A stretch of DNA of 64,000 bases, taken from contig JASXTE010000005.1 of assembly GCA_030280995.1 (NCBI GenBank), positions 37,607,203-37,671,202 of the forward strand, given 5' to 3'. Shown piece after piece: positions 44,656 through 55,492 of the stretch. The position numbers and the translations under genes were made by a program. Source of the DNA: Hemileia vastatrix. Lineage: Eukaryota; Basidiomycota; Pucciniomycetes; Pucciniales; Zaghouaniaceae. Below the pieces are notes generated by a model. It searched no databases. It was not told the origin of the DNA and worked only from the letters and a program-made list of their open reading frames with translations. The number at the start of each line of letters is the position of its first letter. Positions within the stretch are counted from its first letter, which is position 1.

Positions 44656-45444
44656 TTTTTTTTATCAAAAATACTTTACTATTGTTACACTGTATATGGG
44701 CAACAAAACTGTGATGAAACTTAACAAAATGCAAGAAAACCTTCTTTGAAATTCTCGAAATTTAAAATTCTTAAAATATGGGTGAAGATAGTGTTGGAAA
44801 ATTTTAAAAATTTATTGGAAGAAGTGTTCACAGGGGAACCTTCTTAATTTAATATTGGCAAGTGTGGGGGTAATTGATGGGCTGGCTGCTCTATACACAA
44901 TTACCCCATATGGTTCATTTCCAAAATTTTCCCTGTTTCTAGTTGAATCCTGGCTTTGTCTTTTAATTATAGGAAGTCCACTAAGACTATAAACTGGAAC
45001 GAATCAAGAGACACTGCTCTCAACGCCGGATTCAAGATTCTTTTTATTTTATTTTGTTTTTGAGTTTTTTTATGTTAGATTGTGATTTCTTTTCTTTAAT
45101 ATATATTATGAATTATTGTAAAGGTGATGCTCACTGGTGGTCTCTAATCATTTTTATAAATTGGAGGGAGCCCACCCAGTGATCATCATTATAAAAATTA
45201 TCTTCTAAAAACTTTCATTTATTTTCTTTCTTTTCAATTTCTCAAAATTGTGTAACCACATCAAGTTGCACTTGGATGTGGGTATGATGTCGAGGGTATG
45301 GCTCATCAAATGGCCGGGGGGCATCTTTAAAAAAAAAAAAAAAAAATATAAAATAAAAGGTATTTTAGTTTTAGGTAGTTTAGATGTTTATATTATTATT
45401 TTTCAAACATTATTCAAGAAAGCTACGTACCAGGAAGAACACCA
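44656..45444 (+). other. C intergenic region with two larger hairpins
   Basis: No gene is seen. It contains a perfect 10 bp stem GGGGTAATTG / CAATTACCCC (about 44871-44917), one hairpin-plus-tail motif (44975-44998, stem AGTC/GACT), and a near-perfect ~16 bp inverted repeat around TCACTGGTGG / CCACCCAGTGA (45125-45190). An A17 run is at 45329-45345. Confidence 0.6.
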
Positions 45445-46459
45445 TCAAGGGTTGTTATCTTTTGAAGAATCGAAATTAGAAATTTTAGAAGGACCTTGAT
45501 TGATTTCCTGGGATTCGAATCTTATTTCACGGTCACAATAGTGTTGAAGCCAGTTGGCTATTTTGAAAAGGTCTCTTAACAGTTGCTCTCTCATCCAAGA
45601 TTCTGATCTATCAGAGGGCGGGTATTGTTGGAAATAAGCAATAAGGTTATTAAAATTAGCAAAGAGCTTTTCAGACACTAGGTGAATTGGAACTCTAGGG
45701 AAGCTTGGATTAGGTTCTGGTAGTTCATAAGCTGAATATGGAATTGGAGAACCGGTGGATGCTTATCAAATTAAAATATCAGCAATATTAAAACCTGAAG
45801 ATTAAGAAAATAAAAAGGGACAACTAACCTGTGTCAACACTATCAAGATTAATGATAAATGGCTTACTTGGTAATGGAGTGGGATTTTTTATGTTTAAAA
45901 AAGGATTTTTAATTTTTGATAGATGAGGAGGACTGGTGTTGGATTTGGAGTTTGAAGTAGATGTTCTGGGCTTTTTGGATGAAACAAGAGAAGATGAAGA
46001 TTGCTGGCTATTATAGGACCTTTTGTGCTTCAAGATGTTGGAAGTAGGAGAAGAATTGTTTGAAGGTTGAAGCATGGACCTGGGAGCAGTAAGAGTTCTT
46101 GGGGGAGTAGCAGCAAGTCTAGATTGGAGAGAAGGACCCAGAGGATTAGGTGATGAAGAAAGATTTAAATAGGCTGATGGAGAAAAAGGGACGGGATCTT
46201 TAGAAGTTTATGGAATAGGGGGTGGAGTAGAAGGTGAAGAAGAAGGAGGAGGTTTGCAGAAGGAGGCGAAGCTAGTAGCAGTAATGGGGAAAGAACCACA
46301 ATTCAAGCCAGAACATTTTCTTTTCTTCTCATAACAGGATAAACAGGCCCTGTTATAAGTGTGCTTTTGCCAGTTGAAAGTGAAGATACATTCCCTATGG
46401 GTGAAAGCACAATATTTGCAAGATTGATCAGCTGAAGCAATGAAGTCAGTAGGTTTCAT
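45445..46459 (-). pseudogene. C antisense gene 1: Zn2Cys6-like protein, two exons, one stop
   Basis: Exon 1 46459-45829, intron 45828-45762 (67 nt; donor GTTAGT, branch GCTGAT, acceptor GATAAG), exon 2 45761-45445; total 315 codons in frame. The N-terminus has C-x2-C-x6-C-x13-C-x2-C-x6-C (CKYCAFTHREC ... CLSCYEKKRKC), the Zn2Cys6 spacing. The middle is Ser/Pro-rich, and the C-terminal helical part contains LIAYFQQYP. A TAA at 46210-46208 breaks exon 1. The second antisense gene has the same plan and a related C-terminal motif (LAYFQETP). Probable DNA-binding regulator; target unknown. Confidence 0.68.
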
Positions 46460-46553
46460 CTTGTTAGGAGATATTTTTTTGAAGAAGAAAACTTGAAACT
46501 AGGATGAAGAAAGCTGGTGGCAAAATCTGGGTTCAAGGATAGAGAAGTTGTTA

Positions 46554-47022
46554 GGTCCACCAAGACCTTAAACTGGACTATTATCAAGCTTTTGGGTCCA
46601 CCATGACCTTAAACTGGATTTCTTATCGATCAAATGTTTGGTCCACCATGACTTTAAACTGGTAGTTCATTCATTGTTTAGTCCACTATGACTTTAAACT
46701 GGAAAATTAATATCTGCAGGATAATTCAACATTCATTGGTCCACTATGGCCTTATACTGGATTACTTGTTGATCAAATGTTTGGTACACTATGACATTAA
46801 ACTGGATTATCAAATTTATTCAATCTTTGGTCAAGCCTAGGCCTTACTTAGGAATATATCAAGTTATTTATGCACTTAAACGAACTTTGGTCCACCAAGA
46901 CCATAAACTGGAAATCGATTATATGTTTGGTCCACCAAGACTTTAAAATGGAATGTCAATCTTGTTTGGATAACTCAATTCAATCTTTTAATTTATCACT
47001 GTCCATTAAGACTCTAAAGTGG
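46554..47022 (+). repeat. Array of about ten hairpin-plus-tail units upstream of antisense gene 1
   Basis: Units spaced about 40-60 bases carry GGTC-CACCAA-GACC followed by TTAAACTGG, with variants (loop CACCAT or CACTAT; GACT giving a G-T pair). One degenerate unit reads AAGCCTAGGCCTTACTTAGG (46834). The array lies between the two antisense genes. Confidence 0.85.
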
Positions 47023-47605
47023 TTATTCAATCATTTCTGGAATTGGGTGCTGATAAGCTTTAGGAGGTTAAAATTTTAGGTGGTGATGATGCTAAGGAAA
47101 GCATAATGGTTAATTAGGTGAAATTTGTGGCGCTTTAACATGGTCTAAAGTTAATATTATTATTGGAAGCCTGGCAAAAGTATTTTATGGGTTTGCTGCA
47201 TAGCAAAGTTTGAAAATTGTGATGAAGGAATCAGAAGTTAGGATGGTAGTTGGATTTTAGGGAATGATTTTTTTTAGTGCCTCATTGTTAGGCAATTTTT
47301 GGTTTGAAGCTTGGAGGACCTTATGGCGAGATTTGAATCATAGAATTCAGCTCAGTGGGGGGCCCTATGAGGTTGGAATCAGGAGTATTCGGCTCATAGG
47401 AAGATCCACTCTCTCAATGCTGTGACAAGAAGGAAGACTGGTATGTGGGAGTCTGAAGGGATTCAAACCTTGCTCTCAGTAGTGGAATCATCACAAGATT
47501 TATATTATTTATTATATAATGTTAAGCCAGAGAAGAAAGAAAACAACATTTATGTTAAAAGTTAAAGAAGACCAAGCAAAAACAAAATTTTATCAAGTTA
47601 TACTG
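47023..47605. other. C spacer between antisense genes
   Basis: No supported gene or repeat. It presumably contains the 3' untranslated region of antisense gene 2. Confidence 0.4.
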
Positions 47606-48297
47606 TTAGAAAAGATAATTTCTTTGAAATTGTTCAACATCATTATCAAAGCTTTGCATTAAAATTCTTCTTTTCATGAGGTCTTCATGGTTATTAGCTG
47701 GAGTTTCTTGAAAATAGGCCAGCATTTTTCGTTTCAACTCATTCGTAAAGTCAAGAAAAAGATAGCGATGAAAATTTGGATAATGATTGATATAGTCCGT
47801 CTTCACCTTGCCAATGTCATCAGTGTTGGTTATTTCGACAGCTAGAAGTTCAAATATGTTATTAAGTTATAGGTTTAGTCAATTTTGATTAAAAGTTTTT
47901 TTTAGTAAGATAATAGGGTCTTACATTTAGAGCCAGGAAACATAGTCTCAGCAAAGTTGGTTGGGGGCACTGGCGTTATAGGATTAGGATCTTGTGAAGG
48001 CAAAATTAGGCCGGGATCCGCTGATGAAGATTGAACTTTTGAAGCTGTTTTTGATCTTATTCGTTTTAAGAAGACAGGAATTTTTGATCGTTTTTTAGAA
48101 GTTGTGGGATCAGGTAGAGCTGCTGGTCCTAAATATACGTTTGTTTTAGAAGGAACTATTGGCCGGTTACATTTGACTTTTTTCACACGGCATAAGTCGC
48201 AAGCTGTCCTGCCAGGAAGATTAGGGTTGGACATTAAACAAGGTACCTGGTATCGAGCGCAGAGTTCACATGGGGCGACAAGTTCTTTGAAAGACAT
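47606..48297 (-). CDS. C antisense gene 2: intact Zn2Cys6-like protein, two exons
   Basis: Exon 1 48297-47925, intron 47924-47842 (83 nt; donor GTAAGA, branch TTGACTAAAC, acceptor CTTCTAG), exon 2 47841-47606; 202 residues with no stop. The N-terminus has C-x2-C-x6-C-x12-C-x2-C-x6-C (CELCARYQVPC ... CDLCRVKKVKC), matching Zn2Cys6 spacing with a basic KKVK loop. A Lys/Ser-rich middle and a helical C-terminus with LAYFQETP follow. A TATAAG (48380-48375) lies about 80 bases upstream, just inside the 3' LTR. It is the only intact coding sequence of C, apart from frames needing recoding. It may regulate the element or nearby host genes. Confidence 0.72.
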
Positions 48298-48374
48298 ATT
48301 GATGAAGATGAATTTTAAAGTTGATTAAAGAAGATGGTGGTTGAAGGTTAAAAGATGAATATTGTGTTTGATCA

Positions 48375-48380
48375 CTTATA
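48375..48380 (-). promoter_or_regulatory. TATA box of C antisense gene 2
   Basis: TATAAG on the minus strand in the context TTTGTATAAGTG, 78 bases before the ATG and about 42 bases inside the 3' LTR edge. Confidence 0.45.
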
Positions 48381-48411
48381 CAAATTTTTAAGAATGGGGA
48401 CATTCTCAATT

Positions 48412-48421
48412 GGAGGGAGGA
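48412..48421 (+). other. C polypurine tract
   Basis: GGAGGGAGGA directly precedes TGTGGTAGCC. It identifies the 1.1 kb repeat as an LTR. Confidence 0.75.
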
Positions 48422-49530
48422 TGTGGTAGCCTAAATTTTAGTATGGCACCTAAGTACGTAAATGGAGTTATTACGGCATGCAAGATTGGCGTTATTATTT
48501 TATAAAAGGGTTTTATTAAATTTATTAGAGTTTTAAATATAAAGAAAATTGGTTAAAAGCAAATGCCTACGCAAAAACAATATATTTTACGGAGAAGACT
48601 TATTTTTTATGGTCTGAAAAATATATAAGTATCAAGTCGAGTCACTCAAGAACCTTGGGAAATTTTCCCAGAATTTATACTATTTTTCTTATATTTTTAA
48701 ATGAATTTTAAAGTTTTATAGAAATACTTACGTTTTTAGAAAAATACTTAAGTTTGATGTATTTTCACAGGGTGATTAGAGTGGCGCAGGCTACGAAAAT
48801 TAGTTGATGATGTAAAGGAGAAGTAGCTCTATCATGTGTAATTTTTCAATATTTTTTATTATAGTTTAAAGGGTTTTAATTGAGTCCGGAGGTCTGGACG
48901 GACTCCGTACGGACTCTGGAGGCTCTGGATTGACTCTGGGTGAGCTCTGGAGGGGAAATTTAGGCACGTGACTAGGTATACTTAAGAGCCTTTCAGACTC
49001 AAAATTGGGCATCAATATAGAATCATCAGAGAACATACAGCTTAATCTTTAACCACCACGATCTCATTTTTTATTACTCAACAAATTAAATAAGCTATAA
49101 TACCCTTATAACATCTATTATTTTTACATAACATTTTAGAAATACAATTCAACAATTTAAATCACACTTCATACAGGGTATCTTTAGAAAGGCCTTCATC
49201 ACTGGGACTTGATTATTGCTGTCTCTTAAAAACTCAAATTACTATAAAAACATAAAAGTCAATCTTTACAGATCTTTCACTGGTACACATTAATTGTTGT
49301 TATCAGTATTTCTTTTCTCAACAGCCACTTTTATTTAAAATCTCAATAAGCAATAAATATTTTAGAGTTTCATTATTTTTATCAATCAGATCCAAGTAGA
49401 CTGGTTAGCTTAGTGATTCAGAATTCCCATTTTGTTATTTTATTGGAAGGACGGGGTTTTCAGCTAAATCCACACCTCACCTCCAGATTCTGCTTACAGC
49501 AAGGCGACTGTAAGAGTTTACCTTACCATA
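48422..49530 (+). repeat. C 3' LTR
   Basis: About 1.11 kb, a few percent diverged from the 5' copy and with one GGACTCC-unit deletion near 48900. B1 pol resumes within TTAAATCCCTCCAAGG. Confidence 0.85.
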
Positions 49531-51678
49531 CTGTTAAATCCCTCCAAGGATTTTTGGGTTTTGCAAATTTCTATGGAAGATGTATTAAAGATTACTCTAA
49601 AACTATTTCCAATCTTACTTCTCTTCTTAGAAAAGATATTCCTTTTGTTTTTACTTCTACAGCACAAAAGGAATTCGAATCATTGAGGACGGCTTTCACC
49701 ACAGCTCCAATTCTTTGACACTTTGATCCTTCTGCTTTGACAATAGTCAAGACAGATGCAAGCAATTATGCTGTCGCAGGGGTCATTTCTCAATTAAATC
49801 CTGAAACAAAATTGTTTCATCCTGTTGCTTTTGAGTCACACAAACTCATTGCAGCAGAATTAAATTATGAAATTCATGACAAAGAGCTTTTAGCTATTAT
49901 TCATTGTCTTTAAAAATGGCGCTCTTTTCTTCTCAGCCTAGATAGTCCTTTTCAAATTTTAACAGACCATAATGCTTTGAAATACTTTATGTCTTCCAAA
50001 GTATTAACCAGGCTTTAAGCCAGGTGGGCTGAATTTCTGTCTGAATTTCCCTTTTCTATTTCCTATCGCCCAGGTAAGAACTGCATTGTCCCAGATATCT
50101 TGTCACGTCGGGACGACATTTACCCACAGCGGGAAGACGCATTTGCTGACAAAAATCCAGCAAATGTGAAATCAATATTCAACGAATCAATGTTAACAAC
50201 TCATGAACTTAATTCGATGACAATTCAATCGTTTCAAAATCCACTATCCAACATCCTCAAAGCTCATTCAAAGGACGATTATTGTTTAGGGTTAAAAGAC
50301 AAAATACTCTCAAATCAAGGGGCCAAAAGATTTAGTATTGAATGAGGTCTATTAGTCTTTGAAGGTAGAGTAGTCATACCCGACAACAATGAGATAAAAT
50401 ATTGGATTTTCAACAGTTGACATGATTCTCCATTAGCTGGTCATTTTGGGGTTGATAAAACCTACCAGTTAATAGTGAGGGATTTTTTCTGGCCAGGTAT
50501 GAGCAGGGAAATCAAGGCCTATATAAAAGCTTGTTACGAATGTAATAGGAATAAGGCTCCCCGTCACCGGAAGTATGGGTTGCTTCAACCACTTCCTATT
50601 CCCTCTAAAACCTTGGGAATCTTTATCAATGGATTTTATTTCTCAACTTCCTCTTTCTAATAGTTTTGATGCTAAATTAGTAATAGTAGATAGATTTTCA
50701 AAGATGTCTATTTTTATTAAAACCACTACTACTGCTACAGCAGAAGATTTGTCAAAATTGTTTCTAGAATATGTATTTTCCAAACACGGCTTACCTAATG
50801 ATATTATTTCAGATAGAGGCTCATTGTTTGTATCCACCTTTTGGACTCAACTGTGTCGACAACTCAATATCACGAGGAAGCTCTCCACAGCCTATCATCC
50901 CGAAACCGATGGGCAAACAGAAAGGGTCAACCAAATCTTCAAACAATACCTTCGAATGTATGTCAGTTACCAACAAGACGATTGGACCACATAGCTACCA
51001 TTGGCCAAATTTGCTTATAATAACTCGACTCATTCTTTGACACAACAATCTCCTTTTGAAACTGTTTATGGAAGACATCCTCGATTCAATTCAATCCATG
51101 TAGGAACTAATCATCCTGCGGAACATTATCTTCGAACCATATCACGACTCCAAGAGGAACTTAAATCAAATCTGGAATTAGCGGCTCAAAGGTACAAGGA
51201 ACAGGCTGACAAACATCGACAAACTGCTCCTCCTTTTAAACCAGGTGACAAAGTATGGCTTGACGCATGGAACATTCGAACGACTCGACCATCAAAGAAA
51301 CTGGCTGAAAAACGCTTGGGGCCATTCGAAATCGACTCTGAAGTCTCTAAAACTGCATTTCAACTCAAGTTACCTCCTAAATGGCAGGCTATTCACCCTG
51401 TTTTTCACGTATCTCTCCTGGAACTGGCTCGATAAACATACCCGGGCAAGAACCAACCTCCTCCGGAACTGGTTGAAGTAGAAGACCATCTAGAGTGGGA
51501 AGTAAGCCATATCCTTGATTCAAGAATGCGCAAGGGGAAACTTCAATACCTCGTGGAATGGGAAGGCTTCCTCGATGACTCAGACAAAACATCCTGGGAA
51601 CCAGCCATCAATGTTTCTAACGCCCCTGAACTCCTAAAATCTTTTCATCTTAAATACCCTTTAAAACCAAAACCTTAA
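49531..51678 (+). pseudogene. pol: B1 pol part 2: RT end, RNase H, integrase, chromodomain
   Basis: Continues the frame cut at 26682 (VKSLQGFLGFANFY). It contains RNase H (VKTDASNYAVAG), the integrase zinc domain (HDSPLAGHF ... CYECNRN), the core (MDFISQLP, SDRGSLF, YHPETDGQTERV), the GPF region (KRLGPFEID) and a chromodomain (YLVEWEGF ... SWEP, to 51678). Stops at 49716, 49911, 50016, 50343, 50418, 50992 and 51433 all fit single transitions. One extra A in the A4 run at 50607-50610 shifts the frame. Confidence 0.92.
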
Positions 51679-52462
51679 AACTCTCTTTTTCTTTTTTCTG
51701 TTTTTTTTTCTTTTCTCTTTCTTTTAAAATCTAAAACATTTTTATTTCTAAAAAATTCTTTTGTTTTCTTCTTTATTCTTTCTCTTTTCAAAATGTTTCA
51801 ACCTTCTTTTTAAAATAAATAAAAATAAAAATAAATTAAACTAAATTAAAATAAAAGTAAAATCAAATAAAAATAAAATAAAATAAAATAAAATAAAATA
51901 AAATAAAATAAAATAAAATAAAAATAAACAAATAAAAAAAAAATCTTTTTTCTTTCTCAATTTTCTATATACATTCTCCTTTAAAATTTTATTTTCCTCG
52001 AACTATCAAAATTCTTCACAAACATTACACGACCATCTTTCTCAAACTTCACTTTAACTTCTAACTCACTTTTTTAAATTCTTCGAAAAAAATTACTTCT
52101 TTCTTCAAAATCCTCTTAAAATTTATATTTCGTCTCCTCTTTTCTTTCTTTTCATTGTTCAAATAACTAAAATCCCTCAAATCTTCAATTAACAAACTTA
52201 AATAACAATTTTTTTCTTTTCATTAAATTTTCTTTACCACAAATTCTTTTCAATCAACTATATATATTTTTTGTTTTCTTCGTCTTTCTTCTCTCATTCA
52301 GACATCTTTTTTCAAAATTTTTAAAAAAAAAAATTCCATTTAATTCTTTTTGTTTTTTCTCTGTCTTTTCTTGGTTCTTATTTATCTCAAAATCTTATAA
52401 AAAAATAAATATTAAAATTCTAAATAAAATAACTAAATAAAATAATTAAATACGAATTGTTT
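51679..52462. other. AT-rich spacer in B1 with (AAAAT)n microsatellite
   Basis: T-rich and A-rich low complexity between the convergent ends of pol and the antisense gene. About a dozen AAAAT units lie at roughly 51867-51924. No gene is seen. Confidence 0.7.
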
Positions 52463-53442
52463 CTACATTCTTTTTTTTCTTTTCTCTTTTATCTTCTCCA
52501 AAATTTCCCTTATCTCCTTTCTACATTTTTCAAAGTTCTCCCCCTCTCCTACTGGAATCAATTCCCCAAGTTCAAGTAACTCCTCGGCTACGTCAAAGGA
52601 AGCGGCATCAACAATTTTATCAATCTCCCCGCTCAAGTCTTCAATATATTTTGCTTGTCGAACCTGACGAGGTTTCTTCGACTATACTTGATCGAGGGTT
52701 TCTTTGTTTTCCTCCCTTGAGGTAACAGTTGGTAATCTATCCTCCACCGACACTGCCACTTCCACAGCAGTGGGTTCCACAAAGGTCGCTTCCACATTTG
52801 AAGCTTCCGTAGTAGGGACTTTGATGATAACGTCTGAATTCTAAAACAGAATCATCAGTAATTAAATTTATGAATTATAAAAAGGTGAACTTACTTCGAA
52901 GATTGGGTCAGGCTCCAAAAATAATCTAGGAGTGACCTTCTCTGCCACCTCCCTTTCCTCTTTGTCATCTTCGATTACCACCCGTTGCTTTTTCGGGGTT
53001 TTCTCGAGATGGGAATTTCTTCTTCCTCCTCGACCAATTCATCAACTTCCTCCTCGACGACCCCCCTCTTGTTCGCAGCCCTAGCCACCCAGATGTTCAC
53101 ATCATCTTCAACTTCTTCCTCATTTTCCCCCACCAATTGATCGTCCCCAATGGACACATCCCAAATGTCCTCGGCTACTTCCTTTGTTTTAGGGATCACC
53201 CAATACTTCGTCTTAGTAAACCAACTCTCAATGTCGGCATTCTTTGCTAAGGCATCACACGCCACTCTTCTCCATCGGCAAAACTCGCACTTCTGGTGAG
53301 GCCCTCGTGTCGCCGTGCTCTCCACGAAAAAATACTCAATTGACTTGCAAGCCATGCAAGTCTTCGAAAATTGCCGTGTAACAACACCCCCATCCGCTTT
53401 AGGGTGTAGAGGCATGGGAGTTGGTGTAGGGAAATACGTCAT
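52463..53442 (-). pseudogene. B1 antisense gene: Cys-cluster protein, two exons, broken
   Basis: Exon 1 53442-52895, intron 52894-52841 (54 nt; donor GTAAGT, branch TACTGATG, acceptor TTTTAG), exon 2 52840-52463. The N-terminus has CMACKSIEYFF ... CEFCRWRRVAC: the same spacing as the Zn2Cys6-like genes of C, but the third Cys is Phe. An acidic middle (EEEVDELVEEEEE) and a helical C-terminus follow. A one-base frame change near 52985 and a TAG at 52684-52682 (fits CAG to TAG) break it. Position, strand and exon plan match the antisense genes of C. Confidence 0.68.
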
Positions 53443-53530
53443 AGTGAATTAAAGTAATAATAATAATAATTAAGTAAAGAGGAAGGAAAATTAGTGTGGG
53501 AAATATGTTTTACGCTCAACGGAGTTCGCG

Positions 53531-53538
53531 TTCTTATA
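53531..53538 (-). promoter_or_regulatory. TATA box of B1 antisense gene
   Basis: TATAAGAA in the context CCCGGGTATAAGAACG, about 90 bases before the ATG and about ten bases inside the 3' LTR edge. Confidence 0.5.
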
Positions 53539-53548
53539 CCCGGGCATC

Positions 53549-54352
53549 TGTCACGCGCCACGTGACACTCGAGGCAAAAGTAGCTCATTAAATCAATAAT
53601 AAAGGGTTCAAATCCATACTCGAAGCGCAGAAAGCAACTCTCCATAGCGACTGCGACTTTCCTTTGTGTACTCGCTATTCAATCGCGCTAGCCTAAAACT
53701 CTAAATCTAAATTAGTCAATCTCTCAATAGTGTGTCTTAGTCTTTTTCCCAATAAGCGACGCACAGCGCAATAGTTAATATAATAGTACATTAAAAGGTT
53801 TATGAAATGTCTGTGGGTTATTAAGGGGTAGTGAGCATGGACGGAATGGTTAGTGAAGGATTAAGGGGTTAACAGATGTTAGTGAGGAGGGTCCAGGTGT
53901 AACGGATATATTTTAAATGGTTTGTGGTGTGCGGAATAGTGGATGGGTATGAGGTCAATGCGAGGAGGAGTAAAGGATATAAAAAGGGCTGGGTTTTTTG
54001 GTTCGACATTCCTTAGAATTAAATTATAAAACGTATTTATAGTTAATAGTGATAAAACTTTAAGTGAAAATCATTGTTATTGTATCTTTCTTTATTTTCT
54101 CAATAATCATATCTAAATCCTAAATCTTTGATTGTTGAGTTTCCAACCCTTTGTGAGATCTTAAGAATTTTAATATTACCGTTCAATTATATTAGAATCC
54201 TTCTCGAACATAACTCGAAGCAGTAGTTCTTCCTTCGAGTCATCTTTGAATCACTTCCGCGAACTATCCCTCTGTGCTTCGAAGAAGTATCTGAAACTTT
54301 TATCTCACTTGCAGGAACATCCTCGACCTTGTGCGTAGGTTGTGCGGTGACA
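53549..54352 (+). repeat. B1 3' LTR
   Basis: 804 bp, from TGTCACGCGCCACGTG to GCGGTGACA. TATA at 53978-53985 and start-site sequence AGAATTAAATTATA at 54015-54028. No clear purine tract precedes it. Confidence 0.94.
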
Positions 54353-54357
54353 CCTAG

Positions 54358-54649
54358 AGAGATGAGATTGGAAAATAAATGATACCAAAATTTTTGAGGG
54401 ATGTTTGAGGGGAAGAGACAAAGAATATAAGGGATGAATGAAAAAAGAATGACTGAAAATTCATGCAATAGCTGAAAATACGTGATTTCATATTGAGGTG
54501 GGGACCAAAAACAAAAGAGACAGGGAAAAAGAGAATTGCACTAAAAATTCAAAATAAAAGTCAATATGAAAATAAAAGATTAAAAAAACAAGAGAATAAA
54601 ACATGCAACTTGATCATTTGAAGATTATGAAAAAAATTAAAAGGATTTT
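54358..54649. other. Spacer between B1 and B2
   Basis: AT-rich and purine-rich, with no supported gene or repeat. Confidence 0.5.
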
Positions 54650-55417
54650 TGTCATGGGCCACGTGACACTCAAGGCAAAAGTAGCTCATTAAATCAATAA
54701 TACAGAGGTCTAAATCCATACTTGAAGTGCAGAAAGCAATTCTACATAGCAACTGCAACTTTCCTTTGTGTACTCACTATTAAACCATGCTAGTCTAAAC
54801 TATAAATCTAAATTAGTCAATCTCTCAATAGTGTGTCTCAGTATTTTCCTCAATAAGCAACACACAGTGCAATAGTCAATGTAATAGTACACTAAAAGGT
54901 TATTAAATGTCTGTGAATTATTAAGAGGGGTAGTGAGCATGAACGGAATGGATAGTGGAGGATTAAAGGGTTTTTAATGGTCTGTGGTGTGCGGAATAGT
55001 GGATGGGTATGAAGTCAATGCGAGGAGGAGTAAAGGATATAAAAGGGGTTGGATTTTCCGTTCGACATTCTTAAGAATTAAATTATAAAACGTATATATA
55101 GTTAATAGTGGTAAAAGCTTTAGGTTAAATCATTATTATTGTATCTTTCCTTATTTTCTCAGTAATCATTTCTAAATCCTAAATCTCTTGATTATTGAGT
55201 TTCCAACCCTTTGTGAGATTTTAAGAATTTTAATATTACCTTTAAATTATATTAGAATTCTTCTTGAACATATCTTGAAGCAGTAGCTCTTCCTTCGAGT
55301 CATCTTTGAATCACTTCCTCAAACATATCCTCTGTGCCTCGACAAAGTTTCTAAACTACTCTCCTCATCTCACTTCCAGGAACACCCTTGACCTTGTGCG
55401 TAGGTTGTCCGGTGACA
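54650..55417 (+). repeat. B2 5' LTR
   Basis: 768 bp, from TGTCATGGGCCACGTGACAC to CCGGTGACA. TATA at 55038-55045 and AGAATTAAATTATA at 55074-55087. Confidence 0.9.
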
Positions 55418-55418
55418 G

Positions 55419-55432
55419 TATAATTTAATTCT
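55419..55432 (+). other. B2 self-priming site
   Basis: TATAATTTAATTCT, identical to B1 and complementary over 14 bases to 55074-55087 in its own LTR. Confidence 0.72.
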
Positions 55433-55492
55433 CTGTAGTTATCATTTTTTGCACTACTACGTCCCTTTTCAGGTGTTTTCTAAATTTATAAA

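Larger units (their letters stand above)
26683..49530 (+). mobile_element. C: large Ty3/gypsy element inserted in B1 pol, split by A3
   Basis: About 1.1 kb LTRs (26683-27800, 48422-49530) start TGTGGTAGCC. The element itself is about 13.2 kb without A3, large for the group. It contains gag, protease, a linker frame with repeats, RT, RNase H and integrase on the plus strand, and two antisense spliced genes before the 3' LTR. A purine tract GGAGGGAGGA precedes the 3' LTR. The target duplication is imperfect (CCGTT / CTGTT). Confidence 0.85.
23121..54357 (+). mobile_element. B1: Tf1-like chromovirus split by element C, TSD CCTAG
   Basis: LTRs at 23126-23928 and 53549-54352 (803 and 804 bp) are flanked by a perfect duplication CCTAG (23121-23125, 54353-54357). 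The element itself is about 8.4 kb once C (26683-49530) is removed. Order: LTR, self-priming site, gag, frameshift signal, protease, RT, [C], RNase H, integrase, chromodomain, antisense Cys-cluster gene, LTR. Many C-to-T stops make it inactive. Confidence 0.93.

Noticed and set aside
46554..47022. CRISPR-like array
   Set aside because: Repeat units are degenerate, spacing varies, and the genome is eukaryotic; the repeats fit the dispersed hairpin motif of element C.
24006..51678. Reassigned stop codons (TGA read as Arg) in B1
   Set aside because: TAA and TAG stops of the same transition type also occur, and neighbouring elements use the standard code; mutation explains it better.
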